64,000 nt of DNA from Paenibacillus aestuarii (GCF_027789125.1 NZ_JAQFVF010000020.1:1-64000), one strand, 5' to 3'; counted from the first letter of the stretch, positions 1 to 9,324 are shown. Numbers and translations: made by a program. Notes: generated by a model not told the origin, from the sequence alone.

Positions 1-13
1 AGGCACCAAACTG

Positions 14-143
14 CCGCTGCAAGCAGTCAAAATCGGACTGCGCAGTCGAACCGCCCGCGCAAGGCCGCTCCAATTGGGCAAATTCGGACTACGGCACGGC
101 GAAGCACCGGCAGCTACGTCGGCGGCCGCCGTAGTCCGATTTA
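14..143. repeat. Cluster of intergenic repeat motif, three copies
   Basis: Two direct copies of a roughly 30-base motif (14-42 and 65-95) share the pattern CCGCTSCA..(N)..CAAAWTCGGACT. An inverted partial copy (GCCGTAGTCCGATTTA) lies at 128-143 and can pair with 79-95. A near copy of the whole unit recurs at 57272-57302. The frame from base 1 is open to a TAA at 148-150, so the C-terminus of an upstream gene cannot be excluded. Repetition within the stretch and recurrence in another intergenic region favour a dispersed intergenic repeat. Confidence 0.5.
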
Positions 144-144
144 C

Positions 145-195
145 GGGTAAAAAAGCCTCGAATGGTCAATAAATGAACGTGACACTTTTTTACCC
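145..195. repeat. Perfect 11-bp inverted repeat upstream of the sugar operon
   Basis: GGGTAAAAAAG at 145-155 is exactly complementary to CTTTTTTACCC at 185-195, with a 29-base spacer. It could be the terminator of a gene left of the window or an operator for the sugar transporter operon starting at 297. The remaining upstream sequence to 296 shows no convincing sigma-A promoter. Confidence 0.45.
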
Positions 196-296
196 TTAAC
201 TCTGCACGATATTCCATGGATGGAAACGCGAAATAAATGTTTAATTAGAGAAGAGTTACAACACTTCATCACGAGTTTGAAGGGATGGTCCGATAA

Positions 297-1583
297 ATGA
301 AAAAACAACGCGTGTTAAGCACAACCTTATCACTTACTTTGATTGCGGCACTTGCAGCTGGCTGCGGAAGCAATGCGGCTACGGATACGAAAGGCGGAGC
401 GGCAGCGAGCGATACGTCCAAGCCTGTAACATTGGAATTGTTCCAATATTCCCCTGAGATGGCCGATGCGATGCATCAGTTGGCTGATCAATATCACAAA
501 GAAAATCCGAACGTTACAATCAACGTGACGATCAACCAAGACAACTATTTCCCGCTGTTGAAAACGAAAATCAATTCGGGCAATACACCGGACATTTTCA
601 TGACCGGGGCGTACAACGATAACGCGACGTACCAGGATTATTCATACGATTTGACGAACGAGCCTTTTATGAAAAATATCGTGGATACAGCCAAAACTGG
701 TGTCACACTCGACGGTAAAATTCTCGGATATCCATTTATTTTGCAATCGTACTCATTTATTTATAACAAAAAACTGTTCGCAGATGCGGGCATCACAGAA
801 TTGCCGAAGACGTACGCAGAGCTCGATGCAGCAGCGAAAAAACTGCAAGACAAAGGCATCACGCCGTTCGCCAACGCTTATAAAGAGTGGTGGGTGATGG
901 AGCAGACGTTAACACCTGAACTGGCGTCCATGGGCGGCAACTATCAGCAAACATTTGCAGATGTCAACAGCGGCAAGAAGAAGCTTAGCGATCTGCCAGA
1001 ATTGAGTAACGTGTTCCCATTGTTGGATCTGACGCTGAAATACTCGAATCCGAAACCGCTGGAAACGGACTTCAACTCTTCCGTCGCCCTGTTCGCGCAA
1101 GGCAAAGCAGCGATTCTGCACAATGGATCCTGGGCTGAAGATTCCATCCGCAAGATCGATTCCAAAATCGATATCGGCTACTTGCCGCATCCAGTTGGCG
1201 ACGATGCATCCAAGGCCGGTCTGATGGTCGATTCCAACGTCGTCTACCGTATTAACAAAGATTCCAAGAACTTGAAGGAAGTTCTGAAATTTTTCGAATG
1301 GCTGACAACTTCGGATTACGGTAAAAAGTTCGTTCCGGATGTCGTGAAGCAAATCTCCACGATCAAAGATGCGCCATTCCCAGATGCGCAACTGGCCAAA
1401 GAAACGAACGAATATTTGAAAAACGGCAAAACGTATCCATGGGTGAAAGGTTACTTCCCAGATGGCTACGAACAGCAAGCCGGTCAAATTCTTCAACAAT
1501 ATGCAGGACAAGTGCAGAACAAAGAGCAAACGATCGAGCAATTGAACAGCACATGGTCGAAGCTCGCTGCCGCGGCCAAATAA
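297..1583 (+). CDS. ABC transporter sugar-binding lipoprotein (family 1)
   Basis: Extracytoplasmic solute-binding protein that would capture an oligosaccharide or glycoside for the two permeases encoded next. The 428-aa product starts with a lipoprotein signal (basic start, hydrophobic stretch, lipobox LAAGC with Cys at about residue 23) and a Thr/Ala/Gly-rich linker. The rest resembles the MsmE/UgpB-type fold, with NTPDIFMTG near residue 97 and a conserved W(A/S)-type motif HNGSWAEDS around residue 274. The start follows an AGGGATGG ribosome site. The downstream alpha-xylosidase suggests an alpha-xyloside substrate, but that is inferred from context only. Confidence 0.9.
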   Translation: MKKQRVLSTTLSLTLIAALAAGCGSNAATDTKGGAAASDTSKPVTLELFQYSPEMADAMHQLADQYHKENPNVTINVTINQDNYFPLLKTKINSGNTPDIFMTGAYNDNATYQDYSYDLTNEPFMKNIVDTAKTGVTLDGKILGYPFILQSYSFIYNKKLFADAGITELPKTYAELDAAAKKLQDKGITPFANAYKEWWVMEQTLTPELASMGGNYQQTFADVNSGKKKLSDLPELSNVFPLLDLTLKYSNPKPLETDFNSSVALFAQGKAAILHNGSWAEDSIRKIDSKIDIGYLPHPVGDDASKAGLMVDSNVVYRINKDSKNLKEVLKFFEWLTTSDYGKKFVPDVVKQISTIKDAPFPDAQLAKETNEYLKNGKTYPWVKGYFPDGYEQQAGQILQQYAGQVQNKEQTIEQLNSTWSKLAAAAK

Positions 1584-1685
1584 GATCTGTCATTTCCGTT
1601 CAGCCAGAATGCGTACAAGCTTCTGGCTGAATTCAAATTTACTGGATAAGTGCAGTAGTAGCTATCCAGGCTATGAGGTGTACGT

Positions 1686-2573
1686 ATGAATGTAGTGAAA
1701 AACAAGTGGAAGGATAGGGCGGTGTTTGTCTCCTTTGTAGCCCCGGTCATCATTCTCATCTTGATCACGGCAGAAATTCCTTTTCTCATGTCGCTGTATT
1801 ATTCCTTCACGAAATGGAACGGAATATCCAAAAATATTACGTTTATCGGTTTTAAAAACTTCATCGAGCTGTTTACGCAAGATAAAGGTGCGCTGAAGTC
1901 GTTCTTGTTTACGATTCAGTTTAGTATCGTGAATATCATTGGGACAAATGTGCTTGCCCTGATTTTAGCTGTGTTCCTGACCAAAAAGTTCAAATTGAAC
2001 AACATGCTGCGCGCGGCTTTTTTTGTGCCGTATATTGTTAGTTTGGTTATTATTGGATTCATCTGGAAATTTATTTTTTCCAGCGCTTTCACGTCCATGT
2101 TCAATGTGACCCACTGGGACTTCTTTAACTGGAGCTGGCTTGGAACGCCGAATCTCGCCTTTGTATCCGTTATTCTTGTCAGCATTTGGCAGTCTGTAGG
2201 CTTCTACATGATGATCTATATTACCGGCTTGCAAGCGATTCCGAACGATCTGAACGAAGCAGCTGGCATTGATGGCGCGAACGCGTTCCAACGCTTTTTC
2301 AAAATCACGCTCCCGCTCTTGATCCCATCGTTAACGGTTGCCTTGTTTATGTCGATCTCCAATTCGCTGAAAATTTTCGACATCATCTTTACACTGACAT
2401 TCGGCGGTCCGGGTAAATCGACGACAAGTACGACGATGGATATTTATAATGAAGCATTCGTCAACAACCGTTTCGGCTATGCGACGGCCAAATCGTTAGT
2501 GTTCGTTATCATTATTTTGATCATTACATTTATTCAAGTGAAGTTTTTCAAAAGCAAGGAGGTGGAAGCATGA
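1686..2573 (+). CDS. Sugar ABC transporter permease (MalF/UgpA type)
   Basis: Integral membrane permease of a carbohydrate uptake (CUT1-type) ABC importer. The 295-aa protein has about six hydrophobic segments. Its C-terminal half carries the EAA loop contacting the ATPase (NEAAGIDGANAFQRFF, about residues 190-205). It starts after a GAGGTG site and overlaps the next permease by four bases (ATGA), so the two are translationally coupled. No ATP-binding subunit is encoded in the locus. As for many Bacillus CUT1 systems, a shared MsmX-type ATPase encoded elsewhere would be needed. Confidence 0.92.
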   Translation: MNVVKNKWKDRAVFVSFVAPVIILILITAEIPFLMSLYYSFTKWNGISKNITFIGFKNFIELFTQDKGALKSFLFTIQFSIVNIIGTNVLALILAVFLTKKFKLNNMLRAAFFVPYIVSLVIIGFIWKFIFSSAFTSMFNVTHWDFFNWSWLGTPNLAFVSVILVSIWQSVGFYMMIYITGLQAIPNDLNEAAGIDGANAFQRFFKITLPLLIPSLTVALFMSISNSLKIFDIIFTLTFGGPGKSTTSTTMDIYNEAFVNNRFGYATAKSLVFVIIILIITFIQVKFFKSKEVEA

Positions 2574-3397
2574 CACTCGCAGACAAGCGCAACAGGTTGA
2601 TCATCCAGCTGATTCTTCTGCTGTTCGCGCTAGCCTTCTTGTACCCGTTCTTCCTCGTCATCATCAATACGTTCAAAGCATATGCTGAAATTGTGACAGA
2701 TGTGGTCAGCTTTCCGAAGCAGCTGGTGTTCAGCAATTACACGCAAGTATGGAATTCGATGAATTATCCGAAGCTGTTCGCTAACACTTTCGTGCTGACG
2801 CTGGCTAGTGTGGTCGGTATCGTGCTGTTCGGTTCCATGGCAGGGTACAAGCTTAGCCGTACGAAAACGAAAACAAGCGCTTTTCTGTTTTTCCTCGCGA
2901 TTGCGCCGATGATGCTGCCATTTCAATCGTTCATGGTGACATTGACGAAGCTGGCGAAAGATTTGCATCTGATCAATCATTTGTCAGGGTTGACGATGAT
3001 TTATTGGGGCTTGGGCTGTCCGATGGCCGTGTTCTTGATTCACGGCTTCGTCAAATCGATTCCGATGGAGCTTGAGGAATGTGCTTACCTGGATGGATGC
3101 TCGCCATACAGGCTGTTTTTCAGCATTATTTTGCCGGTGATGATGCCGGTTATTAGTACGGTCATTATTTTGAACGTCATGTGGATTTGGAACGACTTCC
3201 TCCTGCCGCTCATCATGCTGAATGGACAAGAAGCGACACTGCAGCTGGCGGCGTATAAGTTTTTTGGTCAATACAAGAGTGAATGGAATCTCGCGCTGAC
3301 GGCTGTCGTGCTGGTGACATTGCCGCCGATCATGTTCTTCCTGTTTATGCAGCGTTACATTATTGAAGGTATGGTTTCCGGTGCGGTAAAAGGCTAA
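2570..3397 (+). CDS. Sugar ABC transporter permease (MalG/UgpE type)
   Basis: Second membrane subunit of the CUT1-type importer, 275 aa with about six membrane helices. The EAA loop reads LEECAYLDGCSPYRLFF near residues 166-182, a slightly divergent form with Cys instead of the usual Ala. The start ATG overlaps the stop of the preceding permease. Fifty bases separate it from the alpha-xylosidase gene with no terminator, which supports a single binding protein-permease-permease-hydrolase operon. Confidence 0.92.
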   Translation: MTLADKRNRLIIQLILLLFALAFLYPFFLVIINTFKAYAEIVTDVVSFPKQLVFSNYTQVWNSMNYPKLFANTFVLTLASVVGIVLFGSMAGYKLSRTKTKTSAFLFFLAIAPMMLPFQSFMVTLTKLAKDLHLINHLSGLTMIYWGLGCPMAVFLIHGFVKSIPMELEECAYLDGCSPYRLFFSIILPVMMPVISTVIILNVMWIWNDFLLPLIMLNGQEATLQLAAYKFFGQYKSEWNLALTAVVLVTLPPIMFFLFMQRYIIEGMVSGAVKG

Positions 3398-3447
3398 CCC
3401 ACATCGGACATGATTCGCGGACTTATAGATAGAAAGGATGTTTCCTA

Positions 3448-5772
3448 ATGAAATTTAGCGATGGACAATGGTTAACCCGCAAAGGGTTTCACATGATTAG
3501 CCCGGTAGAAGTGCATGACGTGGAGGCCGGGGCCGATTCTGTCACGGTATTTGCACCGCCGAAACCAATCACGAGCCGGATGGGCGAGTTGGATACACCG
3601 CTGATTGAGGTGAAATTCTCTTCACCCATGCCGGATGTGATCAAGGTACAAATGTTTCACCATAAAGGCCAAGTGCGCAAAGGGCCACACTTCCAGCTTC
3701 AAACGTCGCAAGATCATACGGTCCAAGTTCGCGCTGATGAGCAAGCGGTGGGGCTAACCAGCTGTGATTTGAGTGTCAGCGTGTTGAAAGATCAGCCATG
3801 GAACGTTCGCTTCGAATATAAAGGACGTTTGCTGACGTCAAGCGGCTTCAAAAGCATGGGATACATCGTTGCGCAAGATAATCAAACCTATATGCGAGAA
3901 CAATTGAACCTCTCCGTCGGGGAATACGTTTACGGGCTTGGTGAGCGCTTCGCGCCACTTGTGAAAAACGGTCAGAGCATTGACATCTGGAACCGCGACG
4001 GCGGCACGAATTCCGAGCAAGCCTATAAAAATATCCCTTTTTATTTGACAAATAGAGGGTATGGCGTGTTCGTGAATCATCCGGAGCTCGTATCGTTCGA
4101 AGTGGGTTCGGAGAAAGTATCCAAGGTACAGTTTAGCGTGAAAGGCGAGTACCTGGAGTACTATATCATCGGTGGTGAATCGCGCAAGCAGGTGCTCGAC
4201 AATTATACGACGCTAACCGGCAAACCGGCGCTCCCGCCGGATTGGACGTTCGGTTTGTGGCTGACGACTTCGTTCACCACGAATTACGATGAGGCGACCG
4301 TGACTGGATTTATTAATGGTATGGCAGAGCGGGATTTGCCGCTGCACGTCTTCCATTTTGACTGCTTCTGGATGAAAGAGTTCGAGTGGACGAATTTTGA
4401 ATGGGACAAGCGGGTATTCCCGGAACCAGAGCAAATGCTGCAGCGGCTCAAAGACCGCGGGCTGAAGATTTGTGTCTGGATCAATCCGTACATTGCTCAG
4501 CGTTCCAGACTGTTCGATGAAGGGATGGAGAACGGCTATCTGCTGAAAAGAGCGGACGGCAGCGTCTGGCAGTGGGATCTGTGGCAGCCAGGCATGGGCA
4601 TTGTCGATTTCACGAATCCGGCCGCTTGCGAGTGGTTCGCGAGCCATTTGAGAAGGCTTGTCGACATGGGCGTGGACAGCTTTAAAACGGACTTCGGCGA
4701 GCGCATCCCGACCGATGTTGTCTACTTTGACGGCTCGGACCCGGAAAAGATGCACAACTATTATACACAGTTGTATAATAAAACCGTGTTTGATGTGCTG
4801 GAACAAAAACTGGGCAAAGGCGAAGCCGCAGTATTCGCACGTTCGGCAACGGTCGGCGGCCAGCAGTTCCCGGTTCATTGGAGCGGCGACTGTACGGCGA
4901 CGTATGAATCGATGGCGGAGAGCTTGCGTGGCGGTCTCTCGCTCGGCATGTCAGGCTTCGGCTTCTGGAGCCACGATATCGGCGGCTTCGAGAGCAACTC
5001 GACAGCCGATCTGTACAAGCGCTGGCTCGGTTTCGGCTTGCTGTCCAGCCACAGCCGACTGCACGGCAACCAATCCTATCGGGTACCTTGGTTATATGAT
5101 GAAGAAGCCGTGGATGTGCTGAGATTTTTTACGAAGCTGAAATGCTCCTTGATGCCTTACTTATATGCGCAAGCATCGGATGCATCCCAACACGGTGTGC
5201 CGTTAATGCGAGCGATGATGCTCGAATTTGCTGATGATCCGAACACCGATTACCTGGACCGTCAGTACATGCTTGGCGATTCGCTGCTCGTCGCGCCGAT
5301 TTTCAACGATCAGAGCGAGGCTGCGTACTATTTGCCAAAAGGCGCTTGGACGAACGTCCTGACTGGCGAAGTCGTGGAAGGCGGCGTCTGGCGACGCGAG
5401 CAGCATTCCTACCTGAGCATTCCGCTTATGGCGCGTCCGAATTCCATCGTGGCCTTCGGACACAACAATAATCGTCCGGATTACGATTATGCAGACGGTG
5501 CCGAGTTCCACCTGTTCCAGCTTGAGGAAGGGCGGACAACCACGACCAAAATCGTGAACCGTCAAGGTGAGCCGGTTGCCCGAATGACGGTGACCCGTAA
5601 TGACGGCCAACTGATCGCCAGCTTCATTTCGAATGAGAACAAGCCTTGGAGCTTGCTCCTGCGCGGAATCGAGCGTGTGGCCGCAGTTTCCGGCGGTACG
5701 CCAGAGTCTAGCGCTCAAGGTGTTCATATTCGACCTGATACAGGCGCGGCAACGCTAGAAATTCGTTTATAA
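3448..5772 (+). CDS. yicI: GH31 alpha-xylosidase (YicI-like)
   Basis: Cytoplasmic retaining glycosidase predicted to release alpha-linked xylose from imported oligosaccharides such as isoprimeverose. At 774 aa it matches the length of E. coli YicI. The nucleophile region reads FKTDFGERIPTD (about residues 411-422) and the acid/base Asp lies in HWSGDCTATYES (about residues 477-488), both as in YicI. There is no signal peptide, consistent with hydrolysis after uptake by the ABC system upstream. Other GH31 specificities are possible, but the KTDFGE form is typical of alpha-xylosidases. Confidence 0.88.
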   Translation: MKFSDGQWLTRKGFHMISPVEVHDVEAGADSVTVFAPPKPITSRMGELDTPLIEVKFSSPMPDVIKVQMFHHKGQVRKGPHFQLQTSQDHTVQVRADEQAVGLTSCDLSVSVLKDQPWNVRFEYKGRLLTSSGFKSMGYIVAQDNQTYMREQLNLSVGEYVYGLGERFAPLVKNGQSIDIWNRDGGTNSEQAYKNIPFYLTNRGYGVFVNHPELVSFEVGSEKVSKVQFSVKGEYLEYYIIGGESRKQVLDNYTTLTGKPALPPDWTFGLWLTTSFTTNYDEATVTGFINGMAERDLPLHVFHFDCFWMKEFEWTNFEWDKRVFPEPEQMLQRLKDRGLKICVWINPYIAQRSRLFDEGMENGYLLKRADGSVWQWDLWQPGMGIVDFTNPAACEWFASHLRRLVDMGVDSFKTDFGERIPTDVVYFDGSDPEKMHNYYTQLYNKTVFDVLEQKLGKGEAAVFARSATVGGQQFPVHWSGDCTATYESMAESLRGGLSLGMSGFGFWSHDIGGFESNSTADLYKRWLGFGLLSSHSRLHGNQSYRVPWLYDEEAVDVLRFFTKLKCSLMPYLYAQASDASQHGVPLMRAMMLEFADDPNTDYLDRQYMLGDSLLVAPIFNDQSEAAYYLPKGAWTNVLTGEVVEGGVWRREQHSYLSIPLMARPNSIVAFGHNNNRPDYDYADGAEFHLFQLEEGRTTTTKIVNRQGEPVARMTVTRNDGQLIASFISNENKPWSLLLRGIERVAAVSGGTPESSAQGVHIRPDTGAATLEIRL

Positions 5773-5788
5773 CGAGCAAATCGTGAAC

Positions 5789-5835
5789 AATTCCCCCTTG
5801 CTTCTGTAGGATAGGAGCCGAGGGGGAATTATATC
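5789..5835 (+). terminator. Hairpin after the xylosidase gene
   Basis: AATTCCCCCT (5789-5798) pairs with AGGGGGAATT (5821-5830). The inner bases GCTTCT/AGGAGC can also pair. A T-rich stretch (ATATCATTTT) follows. It probably ends the transporter/xylosidase transcript before the two-component genes. Confidence 0.7.
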
Positions 5836-5867
5836 ATTTTATAGAGGTATTCCCATTTGGAGGAGTT

Positions 5868-7652
5868 ATGCGCGCGAAATGGCTGGAAAGGGCATCGCGA
5901 ATCATCACGGGACGGCTGCGTAATAAGCTGATTTTTACATTTTCCATGATCGTCGTGTTGATTGTGATCCTGCTGACTTATTTATCGTACCGGCAAACGG
6001 TGCAGATGAATCAGCAAAACTATATTGTGAACAATCAGAAGCTGATGAAGCTGGTCAATCAAAATTTGGATCGATATGTCGGGCAGATCGATGATTTGAC
6101 GCTGTCGCCGCGCAACGATACGAAATTTATGGATTCCTTATTATCAGGCGATTACTTGGATCAGGTATATATTCAAAATCAGATTAAAAATATGTTTTAT
6201 TCGCGTGACGATATCGAAAAAATATCCGTGTATACACCGATCACCAAGCAAGGCTACACGATTTCTCGGAAAACGGTCAGCTTAACGCAGCGTCCGGATA
6301 ATGTGACGGAGCAAACTTCCTGGTATCAAGAGGCGGTGAAGGGACCGACATTCAGCAGCATCGAGTCGGCTATGTACGGTGTGGATTCGGCGTCGGAATG
6401 GATGACGTTCCACCGGGTATTGATCAATATTACGAATAAAGCGCCCTTGGCGGCGATATCGATTACATTGAATTATCATGAATTCAATAAAATTTTGCTC
6501 GATGCGGCGGATAAGCCGGATGCCTTTATCGGTATTTTTGACGAGCGCAATCAGTTGATGTACAAGCAGGGCAGAGATGACGCCTTCGGGCATTACGATT
6601 TCTTGCCGCTCGTGAAAGACAACGGTGGCGAAGCGGAATATGCAGCATGGAGCGCCGGAAAAACCGACTATGTACTGCTCGGTCATGTTTCACAGCGCTA
6701 CCATTGGAAGCTGGTCAAGTTGATCCCTGTGCAAGTGCTCAACCAGGCCGCATCGCACATACGGACGTTGAACTTACTTGTCGGCGGCGGATTACTGTTG
6801 TTTTTTATCATCATCATCATCATCCTGTCGAATGCGATCACGAGCAGACTCAAAACGTTTTCGCGGCGGATCGAACAGTTTGGGGAAGGGCATTTTGAAT
6901 TGGATTACAGAATGCAGGGGACGGACGAAATTGCCCAGCTGTCCAAAAAGTTCAATCAAATGGTAGTCAATATCAATGAGCTGATCGCGGAACGCTATGA
7001 AATTAAAATTAATGAACGGAATGCCCGCTTGCGAGCACTGGAGGCACAAATCAACCCGCATTTTCTGTACAATTCCCTGCAGGCGATATCGACGGAGGCG
7101 ATCATACACGAGATGGATTCGATCCATCTGATGGTTGACGCGCTTGCTTCCTCGCTTAGGTACTGCATCAAAGACAGCGAAACGGTTCCGCTATCCGATG
7201 AGCTGGCGCATATCGACAATTACTTGATTTTACAGCATGCGCGGTTCGGTTCAAGATTACATGTGGACATGCACATAGCCGATGAGACCCGCTCCTGCAT
7301 GATTCCCAAAATGTCCGTGCAAATTTTGCTGGAAAATGCCATTGAGCACGCGCTGGAGCAGATGACGGAGGCGATTCATATCCATATCTCTGCCGCAATG
7401 ATGCTCGAACAGTTAGCGCTTACGGTCACGGATAATGGACCGGGATTTACTCCTGAACGGCTGGCTTACGTCCAGAGTAGTTTTAATGACAATTATTTGG
7501 ATTACAAGGAAGAGATTGGATTGAAAAATTTATTTTCCCGCATCAAACTGTTATTCGGTGAAGCTGCCGGCCTTACCATTGAGAGTGAAAATGGCAACGG
7601 GACCGTTATTCGTATAGACCTGCCTGTAAGGAGGGAACGAGGACATGTTTAA
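5868..7652 (+). CDS. YesM-family sensor histidine kinase
   Basis: Membrane sensor kinase of 594 aa. One membrane helix lies near residues 20-42 and a second, with a striking run of isoleucines, near 300-322. The extracytoplasmic region between them is Cache-like in size. A HAMP segment and a coiled linker follow. The phospho-acceptor motif is NPHFLYNSLQAIS (about residue 396), the HPK7/YesM type, with an ATPase domain holding N and G boxes (LLENAIEHAL, DNGPGF). It overlaps the regulator gene by eight bases. YesM/YesN pairs usually control adjacent sugar ABC operons, so this pair probably senses the substrate of genes 297-5772. Confidence 0.92.
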   Translation: MRAKWLERASRIITGRLRNKLIFTFSMIVVLIVILLTYLSYRQTVQMNQQNYIVNNQKLMKLVNQNLDRYVGQIDDLTLSPRNDTKFMDSLLSGDYLDQVYIQNQIKNMFYSRDDIEKISVYTPITKQGYTISRKTVSLTQRPDNVTEQTSWYQEAVKGPTFSSIESAMYGVDSASEWMTFHRVLINITNKAPLAAISITLNYHEFNKILLDAADKPDAFIGIFDERNQLMYKQGRDDAFGHYDFLPLVKDNGGEAEYAAWSAGKTDYVLLGHVSQRYHWKLVKLIPVQVLNQAASHIRTLNLLVGGGLLLFFIIIIIILSNAITSRLKTFSRRIEQFGEGHFELDYRMQGTDEIAQLSKKFNQMVVNINELIAERYEIKINERNARLRALEAQINPHFLYNSLQAISTEAIIHEMDSIHLMVDALASSLRYCIKDSETVPLSDELAHIDNYLILQHARFGSRLHVDMHIADETRSCMIPKMSVQILLENAIEHALEQMTEAIHIHISAAMMLEQLALTVTDNGPGFTPERLAYVQSSFNDNYLDYKEEIGLKNLFSRIKLLFGEAAGLTIESENGNGTVIRIDLPVRRERGHV

Positions 7653-9252
7653 AGTGCTGATCATCGACGATGAAGACCCGGCCAGACGGGCGATCCGCGC
7701 GTTGGGGGCGTGGGACCAGTGGGGCTTTACCACGATTATCGAAGCCTGGAACGGGCAAATGGGCTTGGATCTGCTGGCCGAGCATCGGCCGGAGCTGGTG
7801 TTTGTTGATATGCGCATGCCGCTGCTCAGCGGCGTCGAATTTCTGGAAAAGGCACGGGAGCTTGTGCCGGAAGCGAAGTACATCGTGATCAGCGGCTACA
7901 ATGATTTTCAATATACGCACAGCGCGATTCAGGCTGGGGCTTTGGATTACCTACTCAAGCCGATCAAGAAGCAGGAATTGAATACAGCGCTGCAAAAAGT
8001 GGCGGACAAGCTGGCGCATGAACGGGAACATTTTAACCGGATGCGGGAGGAAATGATTTTTCAAAATATTTCTTCGCCGCTGTTGAAGGAAAAAATTTTC
8101 ACCTCAATCATTGAGCAAAATGGACGCTTCCACCAAATGAAAGAGCTCGCGAGCCTGATTGAGCCTGCAGCCGGGGGGAACTTCTATTACGCCATCGTCA
8201 TGATGGTGCTGAACATGTCCGATATTTGCGGTACGAAGTTTGCCGGAGATTTGCCGGCCTGTTACTTTGCGCTGTCCAACGCGATCAATGAGCTGCTGGA
8301 GCCGCTGGGCAAGGCGTTCAGTTTCAAGAGCGGTCGGGATGACCAGGAGATGGTCATCGTCTTGACGGCGAACCAGCCTTTGGCCGTTCAGACAGCCCGA
8401 AACGAGCTGCAGCTCGTGATCCGGCGATTGCGGGAAACGTTCGGTGTCGAAGCGATGGCAGCGATGGGCAGCGAACCGATCACGCTTTCCGGGCTGGACG
8501 CCGCCTACCAAAGTGCCAAAACGCTCATGCTGCAAGCGGATCTGCTACGGCACGAGGATGTCCAGGTCAAGGCATCGCCATCGGACACCCATGCGGAACG
8601 TCCGTCGGTGTGGAAGCATAAAGATTTGCTTATCCATGCTTTAGAGACGGGCAGCGCCATCTATGCCGAAAATGTCATCTATGAAATGTTCTCCGCACTG
8701 AAGTCGTCCGGCAGCTTTACGATTGACGACCTGCTCAAGACTGAATCCGAGCTGCGGCTGATCGGGGAACAGATCGTGTCGCATCCGGGCCGGTTTTTTG
8801 ATTTTGGCGAACATGGAGATAAATTCGACCGATTATTTGCCTATCCGGTGATGAGTTTCGATGTGTTTGTGAAGCTAACCACGACCTGGCTCATGGAACT
8901 GTTCCAGGCAGAGTGGGCTCATCGCAAGCCGAAGGACAAAGTGAACATCGAGCAGATTAAATCGTATATCGATACGAACTATTACGAGGATTTGTCCATC
9001 GCTTTTTTCACGGAGAAATATTACTTGAGCAAAGAGCACCTCACCCGTCTGTTCAAGCAAAAGTATGGCTACGGGCTCTATGAGTATATTCTCAAAGTGA
9101 GGATGGAGCGGGCCAAGGAGCTGCTGGCGGACTCGCAGTTGAAAATTCAACTCGTGTGCGAAAAAGTAGGCTACAATGACAGCAACTATTTCAGCAAAGC
9201 GTTCAAGAAATATGTCGGGGTTTCTCCGCAGGACTATCGGAGTCGGGTGTGA
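7645..9252 (+). CDS. YesN-family response regulator with AraC-type DNA-binding domain
   Basis: 535-aa regulator. The N-terminal receiver has the acidic pair DDED near residue 9, phospho-acceptor Asp in FVDMRMP (about residue 55) and a Lys in LLKPIKK (about residue 106). The middle is a long linker of unassigned fold. The C-terminal 100 residues form two helix-turn-helix motifs of the AraC/XylS family (LSIAFFTEKYYLSKEHLTRL, then GYNDSNYFSKAFKKYVGVSP). It likely activates the upstream sugar operon after phosphorylation by the kinase. No strong terminator follows it. Confidence 0.92.
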   Translation: MFKVLIIDDEDPARRAIRALGAWDQWGFTTIIEAWNGQMGLDLLAEHRPELVFVDMRMPLLSGVEFLEKARELVPEAKYIVISGYNDFQYTHSAIQAGALDYLLKPIKKQELNTALQKVADKLAHEREHFNRMREEMIFQNISSPLLKEKIFTSIIEQNGRFHQMKELASLIEPAAGGNFYYAIVMMVLNMSDICGTKFAGDLPACYFALSNAINELLEPLGKAFSFKSGRDDQEMVIVLTANQPLAVQTARNELQLVIRRLRETFGVEAMAAMGSEPITLSGLDAAYQSAKTLMLQADLLRHEDVQVKASPSDTHAERPSVWKHKDLLIHALETGSAIYAENVIYEMFSALKSSGSFTIDDLLKTESELRLIGEQIVSHPGRFFDFGEHGDKFDRLFAYPVMSFDVFVKLTTTWLMELFQAEWAHRKPKDKVNIEQIKSYIDTNYYEDLSIAFFTEKYYLSKEHLTRLFKQKYGYGLYEYILKVRMERAKELLADSQLKIQLVCEKVGYNDSNYFSKAFKKYVGVSPQDYRSRV

Positions 9253-9305
9253 TGGTGCTGGAGCAAATCGATTCTAAGGCATGAAGAAATTCACCTCACC
9301 TAAGT

Positions 9306-9324
9306 GATAATAATTATCATTATT
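9306..9324. promoter_or_regulatory. Fur-like box with no assigned gene
   Basis: GATAATAATTATCATTATT matches the classical 19-base Fur box GATAATGATAATCATTATC at 16 of 19 positions by eye. It lies between the end of the yesN-type gene (+) and the terminator of the DUF1540 gene (-), so no gene start is near it on either strand. A weak promoter-like pair overlaps it (TGATAA and TAGAAT, 17 apart). It may drive a small RNA, be a relic, or be a chance AT-rich palindrome. Confidence 0.4.

Noticed and set aside
1-150. Possible C-terminus of a gene entering from the left edge
   Set aside because: The frame is open but consists mostly of the repeated intergenic motif, including an inverted copy; no codon pattern or family is recognisable.
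221-234. CcpA cre-like site (TGGAAACGCGAAAT) upstream of the sugar operon
   Set aside because: It fits only the left half of the cre consensus; several core positions on the right differ.
909-1541. 210-aa open frame on the - strand
   Set aside because: It lies wholly inside the binding-protein gene, lacks a ribosome site and resembles no family; it is a reverse shadow.
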